From Amyloporia xantha (Eukaryota; Basidiomycota; Agaricomycetes; Polyporales; Adustoporiaceae), in the NCBI GenBank assembly GCA_036971615.1, contig JAYKKR010000028.1:62001-126000 (forward strand): 64,000 nucleotides of DNA, written 5' to 3'. A program made the position numbers and the translations under genes. The notes beneath the pieces are model-generated. The model had not been told where the DNA came from. It ran no database searches and worked only from the letters and a program-made list of their open reading frames with translations. Every line of letters begins with the position of its first letter. Within the stretch, counting starts at the first letter, position 1. Positions 37,158 through 48,146 of this stretch are shown in pieces.

Positions 37158-40100
37158 ATGGCCCGCACGAAGAAGCAACATGTCAGTGGCGATGCGGTGT
37201 TCGTGCGTCACGAAGAATGGCGAACTGCAAGAGGCGCCGTCACATACGTTCCCAAGGAAGCACCGCTACCGCGTGCGCATGTGCCGACAAGCGCATCAAG
37301 ATCGCCGTCGAAATCCCCCTCTAAAGCCGCGTCTCATGACACATATTCCGAACCCGTGCAGGAGCATGTGGTGTTTGACGATGTGATGCCGATGAAGAGT
37401 CTGCACAAGGTGAGTACCGTCGCCTTATTTGGGTCGCTCAATGTCAACGCCGAAGGCGGGGCAGTCGCAGAACGACTTTATGCGCGAATGGCTTCCACTT
37501 CGCGATGTGTATCTAAGCCACATCATCAAGCTAGAAGCTCCACCAGGTGAGAGACGATGCAGCAAATGCGCTGATGCGCATGGCGATTGGCGCTGCTTGG
37601 AATGCTTTGGGCGCCCCGTGTATTGCGAGGACTGCCTGCAGTTGACGCATCGCCGCATGCCGCTGCATCGGGTGGAGAAGTGGGCGGATGGGTTCTTCGA
37701 ACCGGCGTGGCTTCGGGAGGTTGGGGTGCGGATGCATCTCGGGCATGATGGCGAACCATGTGTGGATGCGGAGTCCCCGATCACGCCGCTGGATGGGGAT
37801 GCTGATAGCGATGGCGAAGACGACGACGTGAGTGACGCCGGGGACAATGAAGAGGATGAAGAGCCAATCAAAGCGGACTCGACGGCGCCGCGAAGTCACT
37901 ACGCATTTGACACTTTGACCATTGTAGATGTTACGGGGATGCATAGCCTGGACGTTGTGTGGTGTCGGTGCGATAACAGGCTCACTCGAGACCTGCAACT
38001 ATTGGACATGGGCCTCTATCCTGGGAGCACCAAGCGGCCACGCACTGCGTTCACATTTCGGGTGTTGGATGATTTTTGCTTACCAACAAGGAGTGCAAAA
38101 CCTCGGGGATGAATTACTACAGCAAGCTTCGACGTGTCACAAACTCCGCGTTCCCGCATTCAGTGCAGGTAAGCCGCTATGTGCATATGAAGCTGTTTTC
38201 GCCGTTGAGAAGGGGCTAGAACCGTTACAGAGAGCTTCTGCGGGTGTCCCGCCAATGGCGAAACCTCAAATACCGCAAATGGCATGGATATGGTCATGGC
38301 GCCTCCAACGCGATACCAGCTGGTGGCCTCGCTTTGGGGTGCCCGGCATGTCCCAAGCCTGGCGTGAATCTCGCTTCCGGATGGCGTGATGACCCCGTAC
38401 AGTGAGCCATGTAAGACGTTTTTGGGCGGCATGTGTAACGCGATAGCAGATGGAAGTACATGAGGAGCATCGTAATGGACGGCAACTTTAGCGCGGAGCA
38501 TCTCAAGATGCGTCGCCCAGAGGACGACGTCATTCTCAGCGATGGCGACGCTTTCATGGTGGGCGATGACACCTACAAGAAGCATCTCGCTGTCGCCATC
38601 GAGCATAAAGAGGTCCGTGATCGACTCCTAGTGGATGAACCGTTGGACGCTCATAGCCTATGTAGAAATCCTTCTGTCACGATCATCGCGCCGTCAACCA
38701 GGCGAATGCAGATCGCCATAACCTTGAAGCCACGGGGATTGGCGCCGCGGCCTGTGCGCGCCATGGGTTTTTCATGCCGCATGCGGTGGTTGATTTCCAG
38801 AAAGGCGAGAGGTAAGTGGTTTGCTATTTCCTTTGTTCACTTACACCCGCCATCAGACAGATGAACATGGATTACGCGCTGAGCGAGGTGCTCGCCACCA
38901 TGGCGGGTATCCAGGTGCTGCTGGTGATGTACGACATCATGTGTCAATACGGCATCAATCTCATGAAGCGGTTTGGGGAGAGTGAGTATTTGCACATGCC
39001 GCCGAACGTGGAGATACGGCGCGGAATAGGCCTGTTTCATGTCCACGGCCATCAAGACACATGCTTTCCTCGCTACTCACCCAACTTCATTCCCGGTGCT
39101 GGTCAGATTGATGGCGAAGTGATTGAAACCCTTTGGGCGCCGTTGAATCTCATTTCGGGTAGCACACGCGGCATGACCACAGCACATAGAAAGGAAGTCA
39201 TTGACGATCACATGAATGATTCCAATTGGAAGAAGTTGACCGGGATGGGTGGGCCAACCTTGACATTGGTGGAGAGGTTGATTGACTGTGGCTTCAACAG
39301 CGAACACCCTTGTTAGGAAATGGCGAAAGGCCAAAGCCGGCGCCACGGAGAGCGGGGATGTGTTGGAGTTCATTGAGAGATCGAGCACGGAGGAGCAGCT
39401 AGGAGAGTGGCGAGCCGCTGAGGGCGAGGCACTCGCCATGCGTGACGCTAAAATCAGCGCGATGGATGTCTTTGACGTGCAGATGAGAAAGGGTGAGAGT
39501 GCACACTAGAGGGTACGGCCATGATTAATGATGTGGCGCAGCACCCACCCGGATGCAGATCCAACTTCAACTAACGCAAACGGAAACATCGCAACATCGC
39601 CATCAGGGCGTAGCTGCATGGATAGCCACGGGCATGAAGATTCAGGGATTGCAGTAGGTAGCGTCATTGAACATCGGGTGCCAAGCTCACAACAGGTCTT
39701 AGGTTGGTCATTAGCCAACTGAAACGGAAGATGGGCCGGCATCCGCTGGTGGCGGACCGCCTTGCGCTGGAGGAGCGCCGTCAGCGCCTTCAGAAGCGTA
39801 TAGTGACATTCGAGTCCAAAGCCGCTTCGTACATTCCACTTGTGGCCGAGCCCGATGGGGATGGCGCCTCAGAGGCTTATGACGGGTCTGAATGGGATGC
39901 ACTGGAGGAAGATGTCAATCCTCTTGATGAGATTTACACCGGTGAGATCGATTCTGGAATCCAGCCTGAGAGCGCCATCATTTCGCTTCCATCGCAGCTT
40001 GGCTACGATGTTGTCGTGGCCAGCGGTTTTAGAGGACATCGCTTCGGAGGAGTTGAGTTTGCGCATTGGGCAGGCCAATGACGCCCTTCATCAGATTCGC

Positions 40101-40720
40101 CTCGCCATTGGTTACAAGTCAGTGCTGTTTCGTACGGCGGTTCGTCATGCAAAGAGCCAGCGCCAAAGCTCCGGTCCTGGGACGAGGTCATCTCCACGCA
40201 GAGGGCGGTGCTAGAGAACGTGCGCATTTACAGTCAAAGCCGCCACGCCATCCTCGCTCTGAATCCGACTGACGCCATCAAAGCACGCTTCCGTGCCATT
40301 CAACATGATGACCTCAAGGCGATCACCGCGCTGCTCGACAACTCCATCCGAGGAACACGGCAGGACAAGTTGTCCTGGATATGGACCGTAGACATCGAGG
40401 GCGATTCAACGCAGTCCAACTGGTTGACGGAGTGTGAGTGCGCTTGTGGTCCGTCCAATGCCCGCAATGCTGACTGCAGCGCGGCAGTGCATCGCGTCAA
40501 CTGGTTCCGTGCAAAATCACGTAAGGATAGGTGGGCGGAGGAGTTTGTCATGGTCACGGCAGAGATGGCGTGGACGCAGGCGAGCTTCCATAACAAGGCG
40601 AACCTATGGCGCTCCCGCCTCTATGGGCCTCCAGGTCATGTATGCTATGCGCGCCGTCAGGCCTCGCTGTGGACGCGCATGGCAGAGCATGCCGCTTCTC
40701 GCTTTAATACATGTGTGTGA
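37158..40720 (+). CDS. KDZ-superfamily transposase with N-terminal CxC cysteine cluster
   Basis: Transposase of the Kyakuja-Dileera-Zisupton class, predicted to mobilise the surrounding element. Exon 1 is 37158-37409; intron 37410-37470; exon 2 holds the KDZ-associated cysteine cluster (CSKCADAHGDWRCLECF, then YCEDC and LTHRRMPLH). Core motifs follow over several exons: MNYYSKLRRVTNSAFPHSV, RYRELLRVSRQWRNLKYRKW, IVMDGNF (Asp), CHDHRAVNQANADR, VVDFQKGERQMNMDY, MYDIMCQYG (Asp), GEVIETLWAPLN (Glu). This gives the expected RNase H-fold D-D-E set. Further introns read with confidence are 38169-38219 and 38613-38665; several more are needed. The C-terminus (WFRAKSRKDRWAEE ... SRFNTCV) is complete and typical. 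One defect: at 38073-38077 a run of five T shifts the frame relative to the following conserved block. Confidence 0.9.
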
Positions 40721-40787
40721 TGGTTCGCCATTCACGACCCTACTAGATACACAAACATAGACTTGACACAAATACAGATCTGTGTAT

Positions 40788-42054
40788 TCAACCATAAGTC
40801 CACTCCATCCAGTGCGGTGCCTTGACATTCATCGCGGCATGCACTGAGTCCCTCATAAAATAAGCGTAGCATATGCGCTCTCCATCGCATCTCTGAACGC
40901 CATGGCGCAGAAGCTTTCCGCAAAGCGCAACTACGCTACCCGCCTTGTAGTCTATAGCGATATTTGGACCATCCAGCTGCATTTCCAATGCGCCGTAGCT
41001 CCCTACCGTGGTGAGAAGGTCGAACCACTGCTTGCGCGAAGTTTTTATTGCGGTGTAGCGGCGTCTCGCGATTGCTGATGACCTGAACGCCATTGAAGAT
41101 CGAAGACCAAGCGCTTACTATTGCGGGATACTCCACTTCGCCAAGAAGCGACTCCATGCATGTATGTCCCACAGCATACAGGTCGGGATGCATGATGGAC
41201 ATCATGGCGGATAGGATGGCGGCTGATTCACGGATGGCGGTCAACCATCGCCATCCACTCTGGCCATCTTTATCGCGTAAGCTCGCCGAAGGCAGCATTG
41301 GGTCCAATGGGCCCTGGATGTATGCGCCGTCATTCGCCAGTCATCAGAGTTAAGGGATCGTCAGCGTACCGTGTGACCCAGCGCGTGCCATCCTGGAGAC
41401 AGATTGACAGTCCCCGGAGGTGTGGTGCAGGTTGATCGATCGCGGAAATATGCTTCATGGTTTCGCCAACTGACCCCCGGGGCTTTACGCATCAGTTGTG
41501 TTGATAGGTGGGCCGTCGCCAATTGTATCTCTCTCTGCCGACACAGCGTAGTGAGCACGGTGCATGGCGGAAGATGAATGCGCCCACCTGGCGATTCACA
41601 TGAAGGACGCCCGGAAGCACCCATGCTAGGATGCGCGAGTGCTGGTCGAGGAGCACGCAGGGTTCATCTAGAACCACGGTGGTGTCTGGGAGGAGAGGCG
41701 GCCATTTAGTCTTGAGCTGCGCCTCCAGATTCACGTTCTGTCCGGTGTTGCCCACGCCTATAGCATCAGAATAGCGGTCAATGTCCCAGGATAAGCGCAC
41801 TACTTCCCGGTCAGCGCAGAATGAGTAGATGCCCACAGCATCCAAGAGTACACACCAGGTTTGATATATGCCTTTGCGAGCTGGTGCGCGATCTGGCTGC
41901 ATTCGACGACGATATCGGCGCGGATATGTGTGGGAGGCTGTGGGTTTCTCGGTTGTCCGGCTGCATTCCGAAGCTTGTGTAGCCAAAACTGAAACATATC
42001 GCGCATGCAAGCTGCCAATGTGTCGCTGAGCTCCAAGCCGCTGCCCGCTATCAT
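40788..42054 (-). CDS. TET/JBP-family 2-oxoglutarate/Fe(II) dioxygenase, probably defective
   Basis: Fungal TET/JBP proteins oxidise 5-methylcytosine (or thymine in JBP) in DNA using Fe(II) and 2-oxoglutarate. Start at 42054 (MIAGSGLELSDTLAACMRDM); further exons give LLPDTTVVLDEPCVLLDQHS, PPGTVNLSPGWHALGHT, and an exon from GPLDPMLPSASL through EYPAIVSAWSSIFNGVQVI. The dioxygenase core follows: ETPLHRN (HxD position; CAC at 41055-41053, AAT at 41049-41047), KQWFDLLTTVGSYGALE, then GSVVALCGKLLRHGVQ (distal His) and GERICYAYFMRDSVH (Arg for 2-oxoglutarate). Two lesions are visible: Asn in place of the iron-binding Asp, and an extra T at 41040/41039 that puts the rest in another frame. It is divergently oriented from the HMG-box gene and converges on the transposase. 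Assignment rests on motif memory, not a search. Confidence 0.75.
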
Positions 42055-42503
42055 GGCTTACAGACAAGAGATGGATGGAGATACACGCCCATCTCGCATT
42101 ATTGCTCAATCTGCCATCTACTGACCATGCTGCAACAGCATGTCCATTAGCTTTGCACACTTGTTTGGTCGATCACATCGTTGAGCAAGCGCCGGCAAGA
42201 TCAGGCCCAGCCGATCGGCAAGGCGTGATCAGGTGATCGAGGCGCGTCATTGGCATGTGGACCGCGATTCTCGACCACGGCGCCATTACGCCGGGGCCTC
42301 GGCCTGTGAGATGCCGCGCTCCGCCGGAGGGATGCCGGTCGGGTCTGCCCCGACATGGACGCTTGCAGTGTAAGAGAGATCAGCGGGGTTAGAACAGGAC
42401 GAAAGTATCACCGGAGGTCAGACACGTCTGGGCAAATGTTCAGTTGGGAGTGCCCAAGTGTCTGTCATCCTGAGAGCATCTCGGTCTGCTTGTTGTCCTC
42501 GCC
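42055..42503. promoter_or_regulatory. Divergent intergenic region, TET/JBP and HMG-box genes
   Basis: 449 bp separating the minus-strand TET/JBP start from the plus-strand HMG gene start (GCCATGG at 42501-42507). It must contain both 5' regions. GC-rich middle (GCGCCATTACGCCGGGGCC near 42,280); no assignable TATA box. Confidence 0.4.
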
Positions 42504-45009
42504 ATGGGAATAGCTATCCTGCAGGCATATCTAGACAAGATCCCAGAGCAAATAGAGCGATGGCGCAACACCAAAGGCACTGCGAGGGCACCCATTGTTG
42601 ATGAGGCTGTCAATATCCTCATGGAACAATTTGCAGAGCTGACAGATAAAAATGGCCTGAAAAAGGTCAAACCAACAGTTCATGGCATTGTCATCTTCGT
42701 CATTCACACATTTCTATAGTCCCTGGGGACCTATTTCAGCAACCACTACCGAATCGTAGAACCCCAGGTGCCCATCCCTGGAACGAAAAACGGTCAGCGA
42801 GGGATATGTATCAAGAGGAGCACAAAACAGAGCTGCTAAGGGTGGCCAACGAAAGGACGGGAGGACGAGGTCTGGCCCACCAGGAGATAGGCGCATACAC
42901 CAAGGTAGTGAGCGAGTATTGGGGCAAACTGGATGAGGACGCAAAGGCGGACTACCAGATGAAGGCGGATGCGTTCAACAATGACGCCAAAGAGGTCAAG
43001 GCTGGATCTTCGGCGTGAGTGGGAGCGCGACCTTTGTGCTAAGTTAACGGCAGCTGATGGCGACGCAGGAAAGCGGACAAGGAGCTCATTCCGTTTCTGA
43101 GGAAATACGCTCGAGAGGCATACCGATGCCATGGTGTCAGGATCTTTACGTTGAGTAGCTACAAATCTCCTGATGGGAGAGTCGTCATTCAGGAGTGAGC
43201 AGGCAATTTGTATCGCCTCTCACCGCTCTGACCGCTTTTCACAGACACGACTTCAACGATGAGATGGAGAATGGAAAAGCCTTTTCCAAGGTGGACGATT
43301 GGCACGCAGATACAATGGTCAAATGGGCCAAGTACAGCACAGAGGCATTTGATAGCAATCGCGAGGCGAGCGTTGACAACGGAGAGGGAACGTCTCGCGG
43401 CACACGGCAAGAGCTGCTGGTCGACGATGGCGGTCTCCCGTTGATACCGCCAATGGATGGCGAGGATGCGCCATCCCTGCCTGTGATGAAATCCATGATC
43501 AGAGACTTTCTGTCTACTCACTACCGTAAGTCTTGATCCACACGGCGCTCACAAAGACGCTGATGGCGCCATAGAACGGGCTGCAGGAAGCGCCAAAGAG
43601 AAGTGCCCTTGGCGCGCGCTCAAAGTGCGTGGGGCTGAATTTATAGAAGCAGGAATGGTGCCAGACGGCTTCCAATTCGACGATCCGTCGCATATGGTCA
43701 GGAAGGACATCATCGCGGTCCTGCATCATTGGAGAGCGGCACAAGAGGCAAACAAGGGGCAGTGCGCGTTCCGCTTCAAGGCATACCTGAAGAGCAGGGG
43801 GGACGAGGATTCGGAGCTAATCCCTGCTGTGTATGAGGCGGCGAGAGCACCCAAAGGCGCTAAAGGCAAGGCGGGCCCCAAAAAGAAGAAAAAGAAGGCG
43901 GTGAAAAGCGGCAAGGGCAAAGGCGTGCAACGTCTCAGCACCGATGACGATAGCGCCGTGGACGACGACACCGAGCACGAGACTTTCAATCTGGACATCG
44001 ACGTCGGGTCAACTTCCGACGAAGATGATGACAGCGAAGATGCAAAAGGCGCCGCCCCAATTGGGCGCTGCTTTCACGTAGACGGCGTCAGCAATGGCTG
44101 GAGGCGGCATCGCCATCGCCAGAATTTCGCGTGATCGTGGACGCGCTGCCTCGCATGATGGTAGTGACTTCATTTTTCTCCGTAAACTAAGGCTTACCTT
44201 GCGAGTGATAGAGTGGGCTGAAGACGACAAAGCGGGCGCCGGAAGGCGCCGACTGGGCGACCTGGCACAACCCGCATCGACACTTGTCCTATATGGTTCA
44301 TCGCCACGCCCATGGGCTCGATCCAGTGCTGAAGTGGCTCGACTCGAAGCCTTATTTGAACAAGTCCGGCAGGCTGACAGGGGACGTCGGCATGATTGAA
44401 CAAGTGCTCCTCGTGATCGCCATGATAAGCCGCGATCTGACGGCGGCACAGTTCGCCTTCCAGGATCCCGACGCCCGCCTTCGGACATTCCACGCCATGT
44501 CAGCGAGAGCGCCATACCCTTCGCCGTGATTGCCCAGAGGCTCGACCCGCATGTATCATCGTTGTGCGCGCTGGTGAAGCAGGCACAATCTGTGCAAGGC
44601 GACGCGCCATCCATGGAAGGTAGCTCTGTCACCCGGAGTAGCACTGCGGCCGCGGCGCAGCCAACACCTTTGGAGGCCCCACCACCGGTGTTGAAATATG
44701 GTCCACCACCGCCCCACGTTCCCAGACAGGGGAAGCCATCACCTCGCCCTCCCATGATGCCCACTGGGAATCTCGACAAGGGTCCACCTCCCCCACTCCG
44801 CCCGAAGCCTCGCCATTTGCAAACCCTGCGGGCGGAACAGGAGCGTCGTACGCCGGACCCGCCAGCGGCATTGGCGAGGGAAGCCGCGCCAATCCTCACA
44901 TCCCCTAAGATAAGGCGATCGCGAGACGCGCATAATGGCCAAGTAGCTCAGCAATCCAGCTCGCCGTTGCCGGAACCTCTGCGAGGCACGCAAAAACATT
45001 CGCTTCCGT
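42504..45009 (+). CDS. KDZ-element cargo: HMG-box-like protein, 5' part, split by the LTR element
   Basis: First part of a gene interrupted at 45,009. The start at 42504 has a strong context. Exon 1 (KIPEQIERWRNTKGTARAP) is followed by an HMG-box-like block: PWNEKRSARDMYQEEHKTEL, GAYTKVVSEYWGKLDEDAKA, DYQMKADAFN. Introns with clear GT-AG ends separate GSSA, ADKELIPFLRKYAREAYRC, HDFNDEMENGKAFSKVDDW and later exons. A Lys-rich patch (KGKAGPKKKKKKAVKSGKG), an acidic patch and a helical block (LNKSGRLTGDVGMIEQVLLV) follow, then a Pro-rich tail into the insertion site. A frame change near 44,495-44,510 (FHAMS to SAIPFAVIAQRL) has no room for an intron. Likely a DNA-binding chromatin protein encoded by the element. 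Confidence 0.6.
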
Positions 45010-46102
45010 TGATAGGCGCCAAGCCCCTCTGGGCCCCGATCCAGCTCTTTTCGGTAATCGCATCCCGCCCGGCACTTCGGCTCACTCACCCAAGCCTTCG
45101 ATTTCGCCTTCGACGTTCTTCGATGCTACGCATGTGAGCCCCGACGCTCAGTACCCTTCGACACTCTTCGATGTCTTCGACTGTTCGCTACGCTTGCTCG
45201 AAGCTCGGCGCGGTCGTCCCGAGGCTTCTCCCTCAGATCCAGGACCATCTCCCGCATCCGGCGGACAATGGTGCCACTCGACGCCGCTCGTCCAACGCGT
45301 GCATCGCTTCGTGCCACACCGACGCGTCCGGTCTTTCCCGAATAGGTATCGAGCCTCGCGGCGTGCCTTCAAAGGCGGATATCGGTCCGAGGTGTATCGT
45401 ATGTTTCCCTTCATCTTCGCGTTCGGCATGACGTCACTCGACCGATGGCCTCGATACGTGCCACTCGGTGAGGTGGACTCGTGTAGGACAATGCAAAGCC
45501 ACTCGTACTAGTGTGCCACTCTCGATAGTCGTAGCGTTCTGTTTCGTAGTATAAAATCTGTCGTATTTCTCTCTCAAATGAAAGTTCCTTTTCCCCCTCG
45601 AGTTCAGAGCTCATAAGTCGAGTTCGCCCTGCGTCTAAAGTCTTCTACTGCGTTCACCGCGTTACTTCGTCTGCGCTGCGTTTACTTCGAAACCTCGTCT
45701 ACTGCGTCTACTCGTCGAAACCGTCTCGACGAACCTTTGATCCTACGATCGCCTTCGATTACCATCGAAGAACTGCGTTGCGCCTCGAACCACGTTCTAG
45801 CTAAGTCCTCCCTCTCGAAGCATTTCTATTCCTTCTACGATACATCGAAGAGCTCTATCGAGCTTCGATTGTCTCTACCGATCCCCGCTAACTACCCCAG
45901 CCTCCGAGTAGCTTCGACGACGTGTCGAGCTACGTCGTAAGTTCCTCTAGCGCTCGTAGCCTCTTCGAAGGCGTTTCTCGTGTTCCCTCGAACCGCGGGA
46001 CACCTTGCTGCTAACTCCCCTCTCACTAAGACTATAATCCGTCTCTCTAGTCCCTTTAGGTCGCACCCAGGTTAGGGGGTTAGGGTTTCGTAGGTCGTAT
46101 CA
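45010..46102 (+). repeat. 5' LTR
   Basis: 1093 bp, starts TGATAGGCGCC and ends GGTCGTATCA. Compared by eye with the 3' LTR, the only difference I found is one extra G in the GTTAGGGGGTTAGGG tract (46,071-46,085). TATAAAA at 45550-45556 is the likely promoter core. Confidence 0.95.
45550..45556 (+). promoter_or_regulatory. LTR TATA box
   Basis: TATAAAA in the middle of the 5' LTR, duplicated at 55171-55177 in the 3' LTR; the only clear TATA motif there. Transcription would start some tens of bases downstream. Confidence 0.6.
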
Positions 46103-46106
46103 TTTC

Positions 46107-46123
46107 TGGAGCCCACCGCGAGG
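46107..46123 (+). other. Putative primer binding site
   Basis: TGGAGCCCACCGCGAGG begins 4 nt after the 5' LTR. TGG at this position is the usual complement of the CCA end of a tRNA primer; which tRNA is not determined. Confidence 0.6.
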
Positions 46124-46124
46124 G

Positions 46125-47573
46125 GATTTCAGGCAAGAATTCGCCGCTCGGGTTTCCGAAACGTCTCCAGTACTCACCCGCTCGCAAGCGCGTGAGGCTG
46201 CTAGTCGCAGCGCCAGCGAAAACCTCGACAGCACCTCTCGAACACTCTCGACTCCCTCTCCGACAATTCCCGGTAACTTCGACCGCGACGAAGAAGACGA
46301 GATCGACCAAGAACTCCAGGACGACTTCGACGAAGAACCGATCCCTTCGACCTCCGAAGAACGCACTTCGTCCCCCGAGCTTCTAGGCCTCACTACTTCC
46401 GACTACGCTACCTCGTCTCCCGATCTTTTCGATCAATCCGGATCTTCGCCCGAACCCGAGGATCCCATCTCGTCAACTTCGAATCTCGTACTTCCGACTC
46501 CGTCTTCTTTTCGAGCTCACGCTCAGCCATCGTCTATCGCATCTTCTTCGCGGCTTCCCGTCGTACCTACATCCAATCTGGCACCTCCGCCAGCATCTGC
46601 ACCTTCGAACGCAGCTTCGAACTCCAACCCCGCACCGCTCGCACCAACGAATCCTTCGACTTCTACCGCGTCCTCTTCGAACCCAGCTCCTACTTCTAAC
46701 ACTACGAACATGAGTCAGAACGCGAACCCACCGTTGATGCCCCCGCGCGGTCATTCGACGGCACCGAGCTTCGACCCGTCGGAAGTCCGTTCGCTTCGGC
46801 GTTACTTCCAGGATCTCGAGGCGTTGTTCGCCCGGTGTCAGATTACCGACAACGCGGCCAAGAAACAGTGGGCCATTCGGTACCCTTCGATCGACGTCGC
46901 CGACTTGTGGGAAACCATCGAGTCCTTCGTCGACGTAAACAAGAGCTACAACGAATGGAAAGCAGACGTACGAGCACTCTATCCTGGCGCCGACGACACG
47001 CGGAAATGGTCGTTGGCAGATATGGATCAGCTCATCGGAGAACGCGCTCGTATCGGGATTCACAACGCGGCAGATCTAGGCTGCTACTACCGCGACTTCA
47101 TGGCCATTACGAAACATCTCATCGCACAGAACCGTCTCTCTACTATCGAACAAAGCCGCGCATTCCTTCGAGGGTTCCAGCCAGCGTTGCTCACGCGGCT
47201 CGAGACTCGACTCCATCTCAAGCACCCCGATCACTACGCCGACGACCCGTACACCATGGCAGAAATTCACGCGGCGGCGACTTTCATTTTACACGGTACT
47301 TCGAGCACCCCTACGACAGCGGCTAACCAGCCAATCGCCTCGACATCGAACGCTTCTACCACGGTGCCCCCCGGGATGATCAAGACCGAAGACATCTCGA
47401 TGATCATCGAGAGCCTGTCGAAGACGATCGCGACGCTCATCCAGCCAACGGCGCATGCTACGCACAACCACGCCCCGCCCCGAGACAACAAGCCGCCGCT
47501 CACGTCCACGTCCACGAGAACGGCGAAACCGAGCAGACATGCCACTACTGCGGCAATCGTGGCTGCAGGGTAG
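46125..47573 (+). CDS. gag: Gag (capsid region), first ATG at 46710
   Basis: Structural polyprotein of the retrotransposon. The same frame is open from just inside the 5' LTR junction. 46125-46709 encodes an acidic Ser/Pro-rich segment without an ATG; the first ATG is 46710 (MSQNANPPLMPPRG). The capsid-like helical core follows: DPSEVRSLRRYFQDLEALF, KKQWAIRYPSIDVADLWETI, FLRGFQPALLTRLETRL. The frame then ends at 47573, but the zinc-knuckle continues in another frame from about 47,486. Translation of the upstream segment would need a non-AUG start, a spliced leader, or an unrecognised start in the LTR. Confidence 0.8.
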   Translation, partial: DFRQEFAARVSETSPVLTRSQAREAASRSASENLDSTSRTLSTPSPTIPGNFDRDEEDEIDQELQDDFDEEPIPSTSEERTSSPELLGLTTSDYATSSPDLFDQSGSSPEPEDPISSTSNLVLPTPSSFRAHAQPSSIASSSRLPVVPTSNLAPPPASAPSNAASNSNPAPLAPTNPSTSTASSSNPAPTSNTTNMSQNANPPLMPPRGHSTAPSFDPSEVRSLRRYFQDLEALFARCQITDNAAKKQWAIRYPSIDVADLWETIESFVDVNKSYNEWKADVRALYPGADDTRKWSLADMDQLIGERARIGIHNAADLGCYYRDFMAITKHLIAQNRLSTIEQSRAFLRGFQPALLTRLETRLHLKHPDHYADDPYTMAEIHAAATFILHGTSSTPTTAANQPIASTSNASTTVPPGMIKTEDISMIIESLSKTIATLIQPTAHATHNHAPPRDNKPPLTSTSTRTAKPSRHATTAAIVAAG

Positions 47574-48136
47574 GCACCTGCGAGTTCGCGGCAATCGACA
47601 TTCGGGAAGGCAAGTGCAAGCGGAACACCGAAGGCAAGATCGTCCTCCCGAACGGTAGCTTCTGCCCTCGAACGATCCCTGGTCTCACAATACGAGATCG
47701 AATATACGAATGGCATCGAAGAAATCCCGCAGCACCCGCCGCTCCGACAATGCTCTTCGAGATCGACGACCGATCGACCGTACAGACGTTCACGCTCAAC
47801 ACCAGCGGAAGGATTGAGGCGCTAGAACGAGAACTCCTCCAGCTTCGGAAGCGAAGGGAGGTCTTCGACGGCGTCGAGATTCTCCAGCGGAAGAAGCCTA
47901 CGACGACGGCGGTCCCGAAGAACGCGGAAGCCTCGGGATCGGGTACATCGAAGGAAGCGGCGGCACCCTCGAGCACTTCAACAAGCACGGCCCCGCCTCC
48001 GACAATACCAGCAGCATCACCCGCGCCATCTTCACCATCTACGCAGTCAACTTCGCATCCTACTACGACAGCACCACCAGTACATCCCTTCGCCAACGCT
48101 CGCGACGCAATCTACGCCCCGCCGAACGTTCGAAAC
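47486..48136 (+). CDS. gag: Gag nucleocapsid (zinc knuckle) segment, shifted frame
   Basis: Continuation of Gag in a different frame. QTCHYCGNRGCRVGTCEF is a retroviral-type zinc-knuckle-like motif. It is followed by a linker with a heptad-like stretch (RIEALERELLQLRKRREVF) and a Pro/Ser/Thr-rich tail ending near NVRN (about 48,136), where conserved sequence moves to the protease frame. The shift at about 47,480-47,490 may be a mutation, a programmed shift or a sequence error. Confidence 0.7.
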
Positions 48137-48146
48137 CGCAACACCG

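Noticed and set aside
44009..44899. 296-codon minus-strand frame opposite the HMG-box gene
   Set aside because: Gly/Arg/Ser-rich composition mirrors the Pro-rich plus strand, it has no motif, and it lies entirely over exons supported on plus.
45134..45511. Open frames inside the LTRs (also 54,755-55,132 and others)
   Set aside because: Identical in both LTRs, lacking domains, and explained by high GC with few stops in LTR sequence.
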